A stretch of 64,000 bases of DNA from Burkholderia anthina. Lineage in GTDB: Bacteria; Pseudomonadota; Gammaproteobacteria; Burkholderiales; Burkholderiaceae. Position numbers and translations under genes: made by a program. Shown piece after piece: positions 26,128 to 36,514 of this stretch; positions within the stretch are counted from its first letter, which is position 1, and every line of letters starts with the position of its first letter. Where the stretch lies: assembly GCF_902498995.1 (NCBI RefSeq), contig NZ_CABVLY010000001.1, forward strand, positions 524,444 through 588,443. Reading direction: 5' to 3'. Below the pieces are notes generated by a model that was not told the origin of the DNA, did no database searches, and saw nothing but the letters and a program-made list of their open reading frames with translations.

Positions 26128-27387
26128 ATGCAGCTGTGGAAGCGGTGTGCGCTCGCGTTGAGCGTGGGGTGGATGCTGGCGTCGTCCGCGTACGCGACGG
26201 GCGAGCCGGTGCGGATCGCGCTGGTCGAAGGCATGTCCGGCCCGTTCGCGAACGCGGGCGCGGCCGTCGAGCGCAACCTGCGCTTCGGTGTCGAACAGGT
26301 CAACGCGGCGGGTGGCGTGAAGCTGCGCGATGGCGCGCATCCGCTGGAGCTGGTCGTGCTCGACAGCAAGGGCAGCCCGGAAGAAGCGCTCGTCCAGTTG
26401 CGCGTGGCCGCGGACCGGCACATCGGATTCGTCGCGCAGGGCAACAGTTCGGCGGTCGCGGCGGCACTCGTCGCGGCGCTCGACAAGCTGAACGCGCGCA
26501 ATCCCGACAGCCGGATGCTGTTCCTCAACTATTCGGCCGACGATCCGGCGCTGACCGGCGCGCATTGCAGCTTCTGGCATTTCCGTTTCGACGCGCACGC
26601 GGGGATGCGGATGGCCGCGCTGGCCGACGTGATGGCGCGCGATCGTACGTTGCACAAGGTTTATCTGCTGAACCAGGACTACAGCTTCGGCCACGACGTC
26701 AGCGCGCTGGCGCGGCAGGCGCTGGCCGGGCGGCGTCCCGACGTGACGATCGCCGGCGACGAATTTCATCCGATCGGCCGGATCAAGGATTTCTCGCCGT
26801 ATATCGCGAAGATCCGCGCGAGCGGCGCGGACGCGGTCGTGACCGGCAACTGGGGCAACGATCTCACGCTGCTCGTGAAGGCCGCGCGCGAGCAGGGGCT
26901 CAACGCAAAGTTCTATACGTTCTACGGCAACAGCCTCGGCGCGCCGGCCGCGCTCGGCGACGCGGGCGTCGGGCGGGTGGTGGCCGTCGCGGACTGGCAT
27001 CCGAACGCGGGCGGCGCGAAGTCTGACGCGTTCTACCGTGCGTTCCGGACCCGTTTCCCGGCACCGCAGGACGACTACCCGGTGCGCCGCATGAGCCTGA
27101 TGGTCGAGATGCTCGCGGCCGCGATGAATCGGGCCGGCTCGGCCGACCCCGTCGCGGTGGCGCGCGCGCTGGAGGGGCTGTCGTTCGACGACGGTTTCCA
27201 TGCGTCCGCCATGCGCGCGCAGGATCACCAGCTGATCCAGCCCCTTTACGTGATGGAAATGGACAAGGTCGGCACGCCCGGCGTGCGCTTCGACAACGAG
27301 GGCTCCGGCTACGGTTTCCGGACGGTTCTCGCGGTGCCCGCGCAGCGCACGCAGATGCCGTCGACCTGTTCGATGACGCGCCCGTGA
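26128..27387 (+). CDS. Periplasmic branched-chain amino acid-type binding protein
   Basis: This 419-residue type I periplasmic binding protein (LivJ/LivK, Peripla_BP_6 family) has a signal peptide of about 23 residues ending AYA before TGEPVRIALVEGMSGPFA. The two-lobe pattern continues with VVLDSKGSPEEALVQLRV and VYLLNQDYSFGHDVSALARQ. No permease or ATPase genes are adjacent, so it is an orphan component or works with a transporter encoded elsewhere; the ligand may not be an amino acid. Confidence 0.85.
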   Translation: MQLWKRCALALSVGWMLASSAYATGEPVRIALVEGMSGPFANAGAAVERNLRFGVEQVNAAGGVKLRDGAHPLELVVLDSKGSPEEALVQLRVAADRHIGFVAQGNSSAVAAALVAALDKLNARNPDSRMLFLNYSADDPALTGAHCSFWHFRFDAHAGMRMAALADVMARDRTLHKVYLLNQDYSFGHDVSALARQALAGRRPDVTIAGDEFHPIGRIKDFSPYIAKIRASGADAVVTGNWGNDLTLLVKAAREQGLNAKFYTFYGNSLGAPAALGDAGVGRVVAVADWHPNAGGAKSDAFYRAFRTRFPAPQDDYPVRRMSLMVEMLAAAMNRAGSADPVAVARALEGLSFDDGFHASAMRAQDHQLIQPLYVMEMDKVGTPGVRFDNEGSGYGFRTVLAVPAQRTQMPSTCSMTRP

Positions 27388-27416
27388 CAGGGGGCGGTAG
27401 GAACGGCGTGCAGTTG

Positions 27417-27425
27417 TGCTACAAT
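27417..27425 (+). promoter_or_regulatory. Extended -10 promoter of rpsO
   Basis: TG-C-TACAAT is an extended -10 element 80 nt before the rpsO start. The -35 region is weak. Confidence 0.5.
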
Positions 27426-27505
27426 GCCCGCCGGTTGTAAGTCACGGCACGGCCATTCTTCCGTGTCCGCCTGTTAGCTAGCAAGTAGGAAACAAAGGAA
27501 ATCAC

Positions 27506-27775
27506 ATGTCTGTTGCAGATATCAAGAAGTCGGAAGTCGTTGCTCAGTTCGCCCGCGGTACCAACGACACGGGTTCGCCCGAAGTCCAGGTCGCACTGCT
27601 GACCGCACGTATCGTCGAACTGACGGGTCACTTCAAGACCCACGCGAAGGACCACCACAGCCGCCGCGGCCTGCTGCGCATGGTGAGCCGCCGCCGCAAG
27701 CTGCTCGACTACCTCAAGGGCAAGGATGCCGACCGTTACCGCGCACTGATCGAGAAGCTGGGTCTGCGTAAGTAA
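27506..27775 (+). CDS. rpsO: 30S ribosomal protein S15
   Basis: This 89-residue S15 binds the central domain of 16S rRNA. The conserved [14 protein letters not shown] and [21 protein letters not shown] blocks are complete. It is preceded by AAAGGAAA. pnp follows, as in most proteobacteria, with a terminator-like hairpin between them. Confidence 0.97.
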   Translation: MSVADIKKSEVVAQFARGTNDTGSPEVQVALLTARIVELTGHFKTHAKDHHSRRGLLRMVSRRRKLLDYLKGKDADRYRALIEKLGLRK

Positions 27776-27798
27776 TCGAGGCGATTGCCGCCAGCAAG

Positions 27799-27845
27799 AT
27801 GCCTGTGTCAGTCCGCTGATGCAGGCATTTTGTTTTTGCGCGGTG
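27799..27845 (+). terminator. rpsO terminator
   Basis: A 12-bp stem (ATGCCTGTGTCA with TGATGCAGGCAT, two G-T pairs) is followed by TTTTGTTTTT. In proteobacteria read-through of this site feeds pnp. Confidence 0.8.
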
Positions 27846-27925
27846 CGTAGCGTCACGCGCACCGCAGGTCGTTCGGCACGTGGATGCCGGGCTGCCGGAA
27901 CGGCTGATGCCGGGGTCGGGATTTG

Positions 27926-27970
27926 TGTCATTCCAGCGCGCTGCTCTTCGAGCGACGCACTGGAATGGCA
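27926..27970 (+). promoter_or_regulatory. Long hairpin in the pnp leader
   Basis: An 11-bp outer stem (TGTCATTCCAG with CTGGAATGGCA, offset by one base each side) encloses a GC-rich imperfect inner hairpin with a CTC-TTCG-AG tip. It lies about 95 nt before pnp. In E. coli a double-stranded pnp leader is cut by RNase III and then degraded by PNPase itself; this hairpin is the likely counterpart. Confidence 0.55.
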
Positions 27971-28065
27971 TAAAAAACACACCTTGCTCTGGTGATTCAG
28001 TCGGGACGCCGCCGCGCGGGATGGCCCGGGCGGCGAATGAAATGAATGAATTCAAAGGAGCAACC

Positions 28066-30213
28066 ATGTCCATGTTCAACAAGGTCGTGAAGGAATTCCA
28101 GTGGGGCCAGCACAAGGTGCGCCTCGAAACCGGTGAAGTCGCCCGTCAGGCGAGCGGTGCCGTGATCGTCGACGTGGAAGATACCGTCGTGCTGGCAACC
28201 GTCGTCGGCGCGAAGTCGGCGAAGCCGGGTCAGGATTTCTTCCCGCTGACCGTCGACTACCTCGAAAAGACCTACTCGGCCGGCAAGATCCCGGGCGGCT
28301 TCTTCCGTCGCGAAGGCCGTCCGTCGGAGCACGAGACGCTGACGTCGCGCCTGATCGACCGTCCGCTGCGTCCGCTGTTCCCGGAAGGCTTCTACAACGA
28401 AGTGCAGGTCGTGATCCACGTGCTGTCCGTGAACCCGGAAATCCCGGCGGACATCCCCGCGCTGATCGGTGCATCGGCTGCGCTCGCCGTGTCGGGCCTG
28501 CCGTTCAACGGCCCGGTCGGTGCCGCGCGCGTCGCCTACATCGACAACGCCTACGTGCTGAACCCGACGCGTGACCAGATCAAGGCATCGAGCCTCGACC
28601 TCGTCGTCGCCGGTACGGAGCGCGCGGTGCTGATGGTCGAATCGGAAGCCGATCAACTGCCGGAAGACGTGATGCTCGGCGCGGTCGTGTTCGGTCACGA
28701 GCAAATGCAGACGGCGATCGACGCGATCCACGAACTCGTGCGCGAAGGCGGCAAGCCCGAGTGGGACTGGCAGCCGGCGCCGAAGAACGAGGCGCTGATC
28801 GCACGCGTGACGGAACTGGCGCAGAACGACCTGCTCGCGGCTTACCAGCTGCGCGACAAGCAGGCGCGTTCGACGAAGCTGAAGGAAGTCTACGCGGCGA
28901 CCTCGGCGAAGCTCGAGGAAGACGCGCTGGCGGCCGGCACGGTCGCGGCCGACAAGGCCACCGTCGGCAACGTCCTGTTCGACATCGAAGCGAAGATCGT
29001 CCGTTCGCAGATCCTGAACGGCGAGCCGCGTATCGACGGTCGCGACACGCGCACCGTGCGTCCGATCGAGATCCGCACCGGCGTGCTGCCGCGCACCCAC
29101 GGTTCGGCGCTGTTCACGCGTGGCGAAACGCAGGCGCTCGTCGTCGCGACGCTCGGCACGAAGGGTGACGAGCAGATCATCGACGCACTCGAAGGCGAAT
29201 ACCGCGAGCGCTTCATGCTCCACTACAACATGCCCCCGTTCGCGACCGGCGAAACGGGTCGCGTCGGCTCGCCGAAGCGCCGCGAAATCGGCCACGGCCG
29301 CCTCGCGAAGCGCGCGCTGGTCAAGTGCCTGCCGAGCGCCGACGAATTCGGCTACTCGATCCGCGTCGTGTCGGAAATCACCGAATCGAACGGTTCGTCG
29401 TCGATGGCCTCGGTGTGCGGCGGCTGCCTCGCGCTGATGGACGCCGGCGTGCCGATGAAGGCACACGTCGCGGGTATCGCGATGGGCCTGATCCTCGAAG
29501 GCAACAAGTTCGCGGTGCTGACCGACATCCTCGGCGACGAAGATCACCTCGGCGACATGGACTTCAAGGTGGCCGGCACGGAACAAGGCGTGACGGCACT
29601 GCAGATGGACATCAAGATCCAGGGCATCACGAAGGAAATCATGCAGGTCGCGCTCGCGCAGGCGAAGGAAGGCCGCATGCACATCCTCGGCAAGATGACG
29701 TCGGCGGTCGCGGGTGCGAACACGCAGCTGTCGGAATTCGCGCCGCGCATGATCACGGTCAAGATCAACCCGGAAAAGATCCGCGACGTGATCGGCAAGG
29801 GCGGTTCGGTGATCCGCGCGCTGACCGAAGAAACCGGCACGACCATCGACATCTCGGACGACGGCGTCGTGACGATCGCGAGCACGAACAGCGAAGGCAT
29901 GGCCGAAGCGAAGAAGCGCATCGAGCAAATCACGGCCGAGATCGAAGTCGGCCAGGTATACGAAGGCACGGTGCTCAAGCTGCTCGATTTCGGTGCGATC
30001 GTGAACCTGCTGCCGGGCAAGGACGGCCTGCTGCACATCTCGGAAATCGTCAACGAGCGCGTGAAGGACATCAACGACTACCTGAAGGAAGGTCAACAGG
30101 TCAAGGTCAAGGTGATCCAGACGGACGAGAAGGGGCGTGTGCGTCTGTCGGCCAAGGCGCTGCTGAACGAAGCCGCTGCCGCGTCGCAGTCGGATACGCC
30201 GCCGCAGCAGTAA
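28066..30213 (+). CDS. pnp: Polyribonucleotide nucleotidyltransferase
   Basis: This 715-residue PNPase is a phosphorolytic 3'-5' exoribonuclease of the degradosome. It has two RNase PH domains (about 1-230 and 310-545), the second with [35 protein letters not shown] and [16 protein letters not shown], then KH (about 555-615; [20 protein letters not shown]) and S1 (about 622-690). The start follows AAAGGAG. A terminator follows the gene. The leader carries a long hairpin consistent with autoregulation. Confidence 0.97.
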   Translation: MSMFNKVVKEFQWGQHKVRLETGEVARQASGAVIVDVEDTVVLATVVGAKSAKPGQDFFPLTVDYLEKTYSAGKIPGGFFRREGRPSEHETLTSRLIDRPLRPLFPEGFYNEVQVVIHVLSVNPEIPADIPALIGASAALAVSGLPFNGPVGAARVAYIDNAYVLNPTRDQIKASSLDLVVAGTERAVLMVESEADQLPEDVMLGAVVFGHEQMQTAIDAIHELVREGGKPEWDWQPAPKNEALIARVTELAQNDLLAAYQLRDKQARSTKLKEVYAATSAKLEEDALAAGTVAADKATVGNVLFDIEAKIVRSQILNGEPRIDGRDTRTVRPIEIRTGVLPRTHGSALFTRGETQALVVATLGTKGDEQIIDALEGEYRERFMLHYNMPPFATGETGRVGSPKRREIGHGRLAKRALVKCLPSADEFGYSIRVVSEITESNGSSSMASVCGGCLALMDAGVPMKAHVAGIAMGLILEGNKFAVLTDILGDEDHLGDMDFKVAGTEQGVTALQMDIKIQGITKEIMQVALAQAKEGRMHILGKMTSAVAGANTQLSEFAPRMITVKINPEKIRDVIGKGGSVIRALTEETGTTIDISDDGVVTIASTNSEGMAEAKKRIEQITAEIEVGQVYEGTVLKLLDFGAIVNLLPGKDGLLHISEIVNERVKDINDYLKEGQQVKVKVIQTDEKGRVRLSAKALLNEAAAASQSDTPPQQ

Positions 30214-30226
30214 GCGGACAGGCGTG

Positions 30227-30266
30227 AAAACGGCCGGCAGTGCGAAAGCGTGCCGGCCGTTTTTTC
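30227..30266 (+). terminator. Intrinsic terminator of pnp
   Basis: A perfect stem (AAAACGGCCGGCA with TGCCGGCCGTTTT) and T-run. Confidence 0.88.
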
Positions 30267-30353
30267 TGTAGCATCGTTGTGCGGCGCAGCAGCGCCGGCG
30301 AGCGGCCCGTGCGGCGTACGGGCCCGTCCCCGATTCCGATCCTGGAGGCCACC

Positions 30354-31373
30354 ATGAAAGCCATCGAAATCACCGAATTCGGCGCCCCCGACGTGCTGAA
30401 GCTCGCGGAGCGTCCGCGCCCCGAACCGAAGCGCGGCGAGGTGCTGATCAAGGTGACGGCTTCCGGCGTGAACCGGCCGGACGTATTCCAGCGCAAGGGC
30501 GCGTATGCGCCGCCGCCGGGTGCGTCGGACCTGCCCGGGCTCGAAGTGGCGGGCGAGATCGTCGGCGGCGACTTGTCGGATGTCGCGTCGAATCCGTTCG
30601 GCCTGAAGCTCGGCGATCGCGTCTGTGCGCTGCTCGCGGGCGGCGGCTATGCCGAGTATGCGGTGGCGCCGCTGCCGCAATGCCTGCCGGTGCCCGACGG
30701 GCTCACCGACATCGAAGCCGCATCGCTGCCCGAGACGTTCTTCACGGTGTGGAGCAACGTGTTCGATCGCGCGCAACTGGGTGCGGCCGAGGGCGGCGGG
30801 CAGGAAACGCTGCTTGTGCAGGGCGGCTCGAGCGGGATCGGCGTGACGGCGATCCAGATTGCGCACGCGCTTGGTTTTCGCGTGTTCGCGACGGCCGGCA
30901 ATGCCGACAAATGCCGCGCATGCGAGGCGCTCGGCGCCGAACGTGCGATCGACTACAAGACCGAGGATTTCGTCGGGGTCGTGAAGTCGCTGACGCACGA
31001 TCGCGGCGTCGACGTGATCCTCGACATGGTGGCGGGCTCGTATGTGCCGCGCGAATTGTCCGCGCTTGCGGACGGCGGCCGGCTCGTGCTGATCGCGCTG
31101 CTCGGCGGCGCGAAGGCCGAGGTGAACCTCAACGAGATCCTGCGCCGCCGGCTGACGGTGACGGGCTCGACGCTGCGCCCGCGTCCGGTCGAGTTCAAGG
31201 CGCGCATCGCTGCGCAGTTGAAGGCGCGCGTGTGGCCGCTGATCGCCGAGGGGCGCATCAAGCCGGTCATCTACCGCGTGCTGCCGGCCGGCGAGGCCGC
31301 GCAGGCGCATGCGCTGATGGAAAGCGGCGAGCACATCGGCAAGATCGTGCTCGATTGGGGCGCGAACGTGTGA
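30354..31373 (+). CDS. Zinc-independent quinone oxidoreductase (QOR-type MDR)
   Basis: This 339-residue medium-chain reductase/dehydrogenase of the NAD(P)H:quinone oxidoreductase type has the N-terminal GroES-like domain with ASGVNRPDVFQRKG (36-49), nucleotide-binding QGGSSGIGVTAIQ (156-168) and no zinc-ligand cysteines. Related proteins include PIG3-like enzymes. Substrates are probably quinones or enones. The start follows TGGAGG. It is transcribed separately from pnp (terminator between) and tpiA has its own promoter. Confidence 0.85.
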   Translation: MKAIEITEFGAPDVLKLAERPRPEPKRGEVLIKVTASGVNRPDVFQRKGAYAPPPGASDLPGLEVAGEIVGGDLSDVASNPFGLKLGDRVCALLAGGGYAEYAVAPLPQCLPVPDGLTDIEAASLPETFFTVWSNVFDRAQLGAAEGGGQETLLVQGGSSGIGVTAIQIAHALGFRVFATAGNADKCRACEALGAERAIDYKTEDFVGVVKSLTHDRGVDVILDMVAGSYVPRELSALADGGRLVLIALLGGAKAEVNLNEILRRRLTVTGSTLRPRPVEFKARIAAQLKARVWPLIAEGRIKPVIYRVLPAGEAAQAHALMESGEHIGKIVLDWGANV

Positions 31374-31404
31374 GGGCCCGCGCAGCGGGCTTGACATGCG
31401 CGGT

Positions 31405-31434
31405 TTGACCGGTTCAAGTCGCGCGCAGTAAAAT
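31405..31434 (+). promoter_or_regulatory. tpiA promoter
   Basis: TTGACC, 18 nt, TAAAAT lies about 80 nt before tpiA. A further TTGACA at about 31391 is too far from this -10. Confidence 0.6.
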
Positions 31435-31513
31435 CGCGGGTTTGCTTCGCCAGATCCAACCTGACGGCCGGTTACCGGCGCGTTGATGACAAGATAGTGA
31501 CGAGACAGACACG

Positions 31514-32269
31514 ATGTCGAAACAAAGAACGAAGCGAGTGATCGGCAACTGGAAGATGCATGGCCGACTGGCCGGCAACCAGGCATTGCTGAACGAAGTG
31601 GTGCAGGGTGCGGGCGCGGTGGTGGCTGAAACGTCGATCGGCGTGTGCGTGCCGTTCCCTTACCTCGCGCAGGTTCAGGCGCAGCTCGGCGATGGCCGTG
31701 TCGCGTTCGGCGCGCAGGACGTGTCCGCGCACGAGCAGGGCGCGTTCACGGGCGAAGTGGCGGCCGCCATGGTTGCGGAGTTCGGCGCGCAGTATGCGAT
31801 CGTCGGTCACTCGGAGCGTCGCGCGTATCACGGCGAGCGCAACGAGACGGTTGCAGCGAAGACGCAGCGCGCGCTCGCGGCAGGCCTTACGCCCGTCGTG
31901 TGCGTCGGCGAAACGCTCGACGAGCGCGAAGCGGGCGCGACCGAGCAGGTGGTCGGTGCGCAGCTCGACGCCGTGCTGGCCGTGTTGACGGCTGACGAAT
32001 CGGCGCGCATCGTCGTCGCGTACGAGCCGGTCTGGGCGATCGGCACGGGCAAGAGCGCGACGTCGGCGCAGGCGCAGGACGTGCACGCATTCCTGCGTGC
32101 GCGTCTCGCGACGAAGGGCGCGGCGGACGTGTCCGTGCTGTACGGCGGCAGCGTGAAGCCGGACAACGCGGAAGAGCTGTTCGCGCAGCCGGACATCGAC
32201 GGCGGCCTGATCGGCGGCGCGTCGCTGAAGGCGGAAGATTTCCTGGCGATCTGCCGGGCTGCACGTTGA
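31514..32269 (+). CDS. tpiA: Triosephosphate isomerase
   Basis: This 251-residue TIM barrel interconverts dihydroxyacetone phosphate and glyceraldehyde 3-phosphate. GNWKMHG (11-17) holds the active-site Asn and Lys, VGHSERR the electrophilic His, and [11 protein letters not shown] the catalytic Glu; phosphate-binding YGGSVKPDN and [10 protein letters not shown] close the barrel. secG follows 72 nt on, an arrangement common in proteobacteria. Confidence 0.96.
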   Translation: MSKQRTKRVIGNWKMHGRLAGNQALLNEVVQGAGAVVAETSIGVCVPFPYLAQVQAQLGDGRVAFGAQDVSAHEQGAFTGEVAAAMVAEFGAQYAIVGHSERRAYHGERNETVAAKTQRALAAGLTPVVCVGETLDEREAGATEQVVGAQLDAVLAVLTADESARIVVAYEPVWAIGTGKSATSAQAQDVHAFLRARLATKGAADVSVLYGGSVKPDNAEELFAQPDIDGGLIGGASLKAEDFLAICRAAR

Positions 32270-32341
32270 GCGGCTCGGGATCGAATTGAACCATGATGGC
32301 GGCCGGTCGGTCCGGTCGCCTGATCCAATCGGGTGGGTGTG

Positions 32342-32719
32342 ATGCTGTTATTCAAGACGCTGATTATTGTCGTGCAGGTACTGTCTGCACTCGGTGTGAT
32401 TGGTCTCGTGCTGCTGCAGCACGGCAAGGGCGCCGACATGGGCGCCGCATTCGGCAGCGGCGCGTCGGGTAGCCTGTTCGGTGCGACCGGCTCGGCGAAC
32501 TTCCTGTCGCGCACGACGGCCGTGCTCGCGACGGTCTTCTTCGTTGCGACGCTCACGCTGACGTATCTCGGCTCGTACAAGTCGACGCCGTCGGCGGGCG
32601 TGCTGGGCGGGGTCGCGACCGCACCCGCATCGGCGCCTGCTGCGTCGGCGCCGGCTGTTGCTGCGTCCGCCGCGACGGCTTCGGCCGCGAGCGCGCCGGG
32701 CCAGGATGTTCCGAAATAA
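32342..32719 (+). CDS. secG: SecG protein translocase subunit
   Basis: This 125-residue SecG has two TM helices (about 3-25 and 52-72) and the conserved LLQHGKGADMGAAFGSGASGSLFG loop, followed by a low-complexity Ala/Ser/Pro C-terminal tail. It helps SecYE/SecA during preprotein export. ATG at 32342 follows GGGTGGG; a GTG three codons earlier is an alternative. Confidence 0.93.
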   Translation: MLLFKTLIIVVQVLSALGVIGLVLLQHGKGADMGAAFGSGASGSLFGATGSANFLSRTTAVLATVFFVATLTLTYLGSYKSTPSAGVLGGVATAPASAPAASAPAVAASAATASAASAPGQDVPK

Positions 32720-32745
32720 AAAACTGAAATATTTGCCGTTGTGCG

Positions 32746-32774
32746 TTGAACAATTTTGAAAGTCAGGTTAGAAT
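32746..32774 (+). promoter_or_regulatory. Promoter of tRNA-Leu
   Basis: TTGAAC, 17 nt, TAGAAT lies about 57 nt before the tRNA, in an AT-rich stretch typical of stable RNA promoters. Read-through could also feed nuo. Confidence 0.65.
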
Positions 32775-32830
32775 TTAATTCTTGAAGCGATTCGCGGGAA
32801 ACAGGCAGTACGACCCGAGTTGCATGCAGT

Positions 32831-32915
32831 GCCGACGTGGTGAAATTGGTAGACACGCTATCTTGAGGGGGTAGTGGCGAAAGCTGTGCGAGTTCGAGTC
32901 TCGCCGTCGGCACCA
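32831..32915 (+). tRNA. tRNA-Leu (GAG)
   Basis: An 85-nt class II tRNA with a variable arm: acceptor GCCGACG pairs with CGTCGGC, anticodon stem CTATC/GGTAG with loop TTGAGGG (anticodon GAG), T-arm GTTCGAGTC, and an encoded CCA end. Leucine identity fits the long variable arm and anticodon. Confidence 0.95.
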
Positions 32916-32924
32916 AAGTTACTC

Positions 32925-32957
32925 AATGCCAGCCGCTTCCGAGTGGCTGGCATTTTT
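32925..32957 (+). terminator. Terminator after tRNA-Leu
   Basis: A perfect 10-bp stem (AATGCCAGCC with GGCTGGCATT) and five T. It separates the tRNA from the nuo operon. Confidence 0.88.
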
Positions 32958-33070
32958 CATTTCTGGGGTGTGTCTTGCGATTGTCTTGTGATTGCAGGCA
33001 CTCCGAAATGATTCCTTTCTCCGGAAGTGGTATTCTCCGGACGCTCAGAACTAACCGATAGAGGATTGCC

Positions 33071-33430
33071 TTGAACCTCGCAGCCTATTACCCCGTCTTG
33101 TTGTTCCTCCTCGTGGGCACTGGTTTAGGTATAGCGCTGATCAGCATCGGCAAGCTTCTTGGTCCCAACAAGCCGGACGTCGAGAAGAACGCACCGTACG
33201 AGTGCGGCTTCGAAGCCTTTGAAGACGCCCGGATGAAATTCGACGTCCGGTACTACCTCGTCGCCATCCTGTTCATCATCTTCGATCTCGAAACCGCATT
33301 TCTGTTTCCGTGGGGCGTTGCGCTGCGGGACATCGGCTGGCCCGGTTTCATCGCAATGATGATTTTCCTGCTCGAATTCCTGTTGGGCTTTGCCTACATC
33401 TGGAAGAAGGGCGGCCTCGACTGGGAGTGA
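33071..33430 (+). CDS. nuoA: NADH-quinone oxidoreductase subunit A
   Basis: This 119-residue membrane subunit has three TM helices with the conserved [33 protein letters not shown] block. It begins with TTG after GAGGA, giving a natural N-terminus (MNLAAYYP). It is the first of 14 nuo genes encoding proton-pumping complex I in the usual A-N order. Confidence 0.95.
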   Translation: MNLAAYYPVLLFLLVGTGLGIALISIGKLLGPNKPDVEKNAPYECGFEAFEDARMKFDVRYYLVAILFIIFDLETAFLFPWGVALRDIGWPGFIAMMIFLLEFLLGFAYIWKKGGLDWE

Positions 33431-33492
33431 TGGGCTAATCGCCGGTTTGCATGGGCGGCCACGCTGGGTCGCCCGTCTGGAGTGGAAAGCAA

Positions 33493-33972
33493 ATGAGTAT
33501 CGAAGGGGTCTTGAAGGAAGGGTTTGTCACCACGACGGCTGACAAGCTGATCAACTGGACGCGTACCGGCTCGCTGTGGCCGATGACGTTCGGGCTCGCG
33601 TGTTGCGCCGTCGAGATGATGCATGCGGGCGCGGCCCGTTATGACCTGGACCGGTTCGGTGTCGTGTTCCGTCCGAGCCCGCGTCAGTCCGACGTGATGA
33701 TCGTTGCCGGCACGCTCTGCAACAAGATGGCGCCGGCACTGCGCCGCGTGTATGACCAGATGGCCGAGCCGCGCTGGGTGATCTCGATGGGGTCGTGCGC
33801 GAATGGCGGCGGCTACTACCACTACTCGTACTCGGTGGTCCGCGGCTGTGACCGGATCGTGCCGGTCGACGTCTACGTGCCGGGTTGTCCGCCCACTGCC
33901 GAGGCGCTCGTCTACGGCGTGATCCAGCTTCAGGCGAAGATCCGCCGCACCAGCACCATCGCCCGTCAATAA
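33493..33972 (+). CDS. nuoB: NADH-quinone oxidoreductase subunit B
   Basis: This 159-residue subunit holds the terminal 4Fe-4S cluster N2, which reduces quinone. The cysteine ligands are present: the tandem pair in [10 protein letters not shown], then GSCANGG and [11 protein letters not shown]. The start at MSIEGVL follows GGAAAG; upstream in-frame codons are discarded. Confidence 0.96.
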
Positions 33973-33994
33973 AGCCCCCGAGCGTCCCCTCAAT

Positions 33995-34597
33995 ATGGCA
34001 AGCAAAATCGAGACCCTCAAGGCAAACCTCGAAGCCGCGCTCGGCGCGCGCGTGGTGAGCCTCACCGAAGCGATCGGTGAACTGACGCTCGTCGTGAAGG
34101 CGAGTGATTACCTCGAAGTCGCAAAGACGCTGCGCGACGATCCGAAGCTCCGTTTCGAGCAGCTGATCGACCTCTGCGGCGTGGACTACCAGACCTACGG
34201 CGACGGCGCCTACGACGGCCCGCGTTTTGCCGCCGTGTCGCAGCTGCTGTCGGTCACGAACAATTGGCGCCTGCGCCTTCGCGTATTCGCGCCGGACGAC
34301 GATCTGCCGATCGTGGCATCGGTCGTCGACATCTGGACCTCCGCAAACTGGTACGAGCGCGAAGCGTTCGACCTGTACGGCCTGGTGTTCGAAGGGCACC
34401 CCGATCTGCGCCGCATCCTTACCGACTACGGCTTCATCGGTCACCCGTTCCGCAAGGACTTCCCGGTGTCGGGCTACGTCGAAATGCGTTACGACCCGGA
34501 AGAGAAGCGGGTGGTCTACCAGCCGGTGACGATCGAGCCGCGCGAAATCACGCCGCGCGTGATCCGCGAGGATCGCTATGGCGGTCTGAAACATTAA
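33995..34597 (+). CDS. nuoC: NADH-quinone oxidoreductase subunit C
   Basis: This is a 200-residue separate NuoC (30-kDa type), not fused to NuoD as in E. coli. Signature [26 protein letters not shown] and C-terminal [22 protein letters not shown] are complete. It contributes to the connecting arm of complex I. NuoD follows after 9 nt. Confidence 0.95.
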   Translation: MASKIETLKANLEAALGARVVSLTEAIGELTLVVKASDYLEVAKTLRDDPKLRFEQLIDLCGVDYQTYGDGAYDGPRFAAVSQLLSVTNNWRLRLRVFAPDDDLPIVASVVDIWTSANWYEREAFDLYGLVFEGHPDLRRILTDYGFIGHPFRKDFPVSGYVEMRYDPEEKRVVYQPVTIEPREITPRVIREDRYGGLKH

Positions 34598-34606
34598 GGG
34601 GGCGTC

Positions 34607-35860
34607 ATGGCAGAAATCAAGAACTACACCCTCAACTTCGGCCCGCAACACCCGGCGGCGCACGGCGTGCTGCGCCTGGTGCTCGAGCTCGACGGCGAAG
34701 TCATCCAGCGCGCCGATCCGCACATCGGCCTGCTGCACCGCGCGACTGAAAAGCTCGCGGAAAACAAGACCTTCATCCAGTCCGTGCCGTACATGGATCG
34801 TCTCGACTACGTGTCGATGATGATCAACGAGCACGGTTACGTGCTCGCGATCGAACGTCTGCTCGGCATCGAAGTGCCGGAGCGCGCGCAGTACATCCGC
34901 GTGCTGTTCGACGAGATCACGCGCGTGCTGAACCACCTGATGTGGATCGGCGCTCACGGACTCGACGTCGGCGCGATGGCGGTGTTCCTGTACGCATTCC
35001 GCGAGCGCGAAGACCTGATGGACGTGTACGAAGCGGTGTCCGGCGCACGGATGCACGCGGCGTACTACCGTCCGGGCGGCGTCTATCGCGACCTGCCTGA
35101 CGCAATGCCGCAATACAAGGCGTCGAAGATTCGCAACGAGAAGGCGCTCGCGAAGATGAACGAAGCGCGCAGCGGCTCGGTGCTCGACTTCATCGACGAC
35201 TTCTTCACGCGCTTCCCGAAGTGCATCGACGAATACGAAACGCTGCTGACCGACAACCGGATCTGGAAACAGCGTCTGGTCGGGATCGGCGTCGTCAGCC
35301 CGGAACGTGCGCTGCAGATGGGCATGACCGGCCCGATGCTGCGCGGCTCGGGTATCGCGTGGGATCTGCGCAAGAAGCAGCCGTACGAAGTGTACGATCG
35401 CATGGATTTCGATGTGCCGGTCGGCGTGAACGGCGATTGCTACGACCGCTATCTGGTGCGCGTCGAAGAAATGCGCCAGTCTGTCCGTATCGCGAAACAG
35501 TGTATTGAGTGGCTCCGCAAGAATCCGGGCCCGGTGATGACCGACAATCACAAGATTGCGCCGCCGTCGCGCGTCGGCATGAAGACCAACATGGAAGACT
35601 TGATTCACCACTTCAAGCTCTTCACCGAAGGTTTTCACGTGCCGGAAGGCGAAGCGTACGCGGCAGTCGAGCATCCGAAGGGCGAATTCGGCATCTACCT
35701 CGTGTCGGATGGTGCCAACAAGCCGTATCGCCTCAAGATTCGCGCACCGGGCTTCGCGCATCTCGCGTCGCTCGACGAAATGGCGCGCGGTCACATGATT
35801 GCCGACGCCGTCACGATCATCGGTACGCAGGACATCGTGTTCGGCGAAATCGATCGCTAA
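34607..35860 (+). CDS. nuoD: NADH-quinone oxidoreductase subunit D
   Basis: This 417-residue 49-kDa homologue forms the quinone site with NuoB. N-terminal [14 protein letters not shown], then [24 protein letters not shown], and the C-terminal region with KAPGFAHL-like ([18 protein letters not shown]) and [10 protein letters not shown] ending are all typical. It is related to the large subunit of NiFe hydrogenases but without the nickel cysteines. Confidence 0.96.
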   Translation: MAEIKNYTLNFGPQHPAAHGVLRLVLELDGEVIQRADPHIGLLHRATEKLAENKTFIQSVPYMDRLDYVSMMINEHGYVLAIERLLGIEVPERAQYIRVLFDEITRVLNHLMWIGAHGLDVGAMAVFLYAFREREDLMDVYEAVSGARMHAAYYRPGGVYRDLPDAMPQYKASKIRNEKALAKMNEARSGSVLDFIDDFFTRFPKCIDEYETLLTDNRIWKQRLVGIGVVSPERALQMGMTGPMLRGSGIAWDLRKKQPYEVYDRMDFDVPVGVNGDCYDRYLVRVEEMRQSVRIAKQCIEWLRKNPGPVMTDNHKIAPPSRVGMKTNMEDLIHHFKLFTEGFHVPEGEAYAAVEHPKGEFGIYLVSDGANKPYRLKIRAPGFAHLASLDEMARGHMIADAVTIIGTQDIVFGEIDR

Positions 35861-36028
35861 TGGTTGCGCCGCCTGCGCGAGCGGGCGGCGAGCAGTCAGT
35901 CACACGCGATGCGCGCTGAACCGGCGCGGCTTCGCAAGCTGTCAACAGTGAGCGCCAGGTCTGCCGTGCATGCACCGCAGTGCGGCAGGTTGTTCGTTCG
36001 GTAGGAATTGAAAGAGTCGTGTCTGAAA

Positions 36029-36514
36029 ATGATCTCAGCTGAAGGCCTGAAAGAAATCGATCGAGCGTTGACGAAGTATCCCGCCGATCAGAAACAGTCC
36101 GCCGTGATGTCGGCGTTGGCCGTTGCTCAGGAAGAGCACGGCTGGCTGTCGCCCGAACTGATGCAGTTCGTCGCGAACTATCTCGGCATGCCGGCCGTCG
36201 CGGTGCAGGAAGTCGCGACGTTCTACACGATGTACGAGCTCAAACCGGTCGGCAAGCACAAGATCACGCTCTGCACGAACCTCCCGTGCCAGCTGGGCCC
36301 GCACGGTGGCGCCGAAGCGACGGCCGACTACCTGAAACAGAAGCTGGGCATCGACTTCGGCGAGACCACGCCCGATGGCAAGTTCACGCTGAAGGAAGGC
36401 GAATGCATGGGCTCGTGCGGCGATGCGCCGGTGCTGCTGGTGAACAATCACAGAATGTGCAGCTTCATGAGCCGCGAGAAGATCGACCAGCTGCTTGAGG
36501 AGCTTTCGAAATGA
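36029..36514 (+). CDS. nuoE: NADH-quinone oxidoreductase subunit E
   Basis: This 161-residue thioredoxin-like subunit has a 2Fe-2S cluster (N1a) bound by CTNLPC and CMGSC. It is in the NADH dehydrogenase module with NuoF and NuoG. The start is ATG; an in-frame TTG 21 nt upstream has its GGA too close. A 168-nt gap after nuoD contains no gene. Its stop overlaps nuoF by 4 nt. Confidence 0.95.
   Translation: MISAEGLKEIDRALTKYPADQKQSAVMSALAVAQEEHGWLSPELMQFVANYLGMPAVAVQEVATFYTMYELKPVGKHKITLCTNLPCQLGPHGGAEATADYLKQKLGIDFGETTPDGKFTLKEGECMGSCGDAPVLLVNNHRMCSFMSREKIDQLLEELSK

Noticed and set aside
32990..33045. Repeated CTCCGG elements upstream of nuoA
   Set aside because: Two short direct repeats are not enough for a regulatory call, and no clear promoter spacing accompanies them.
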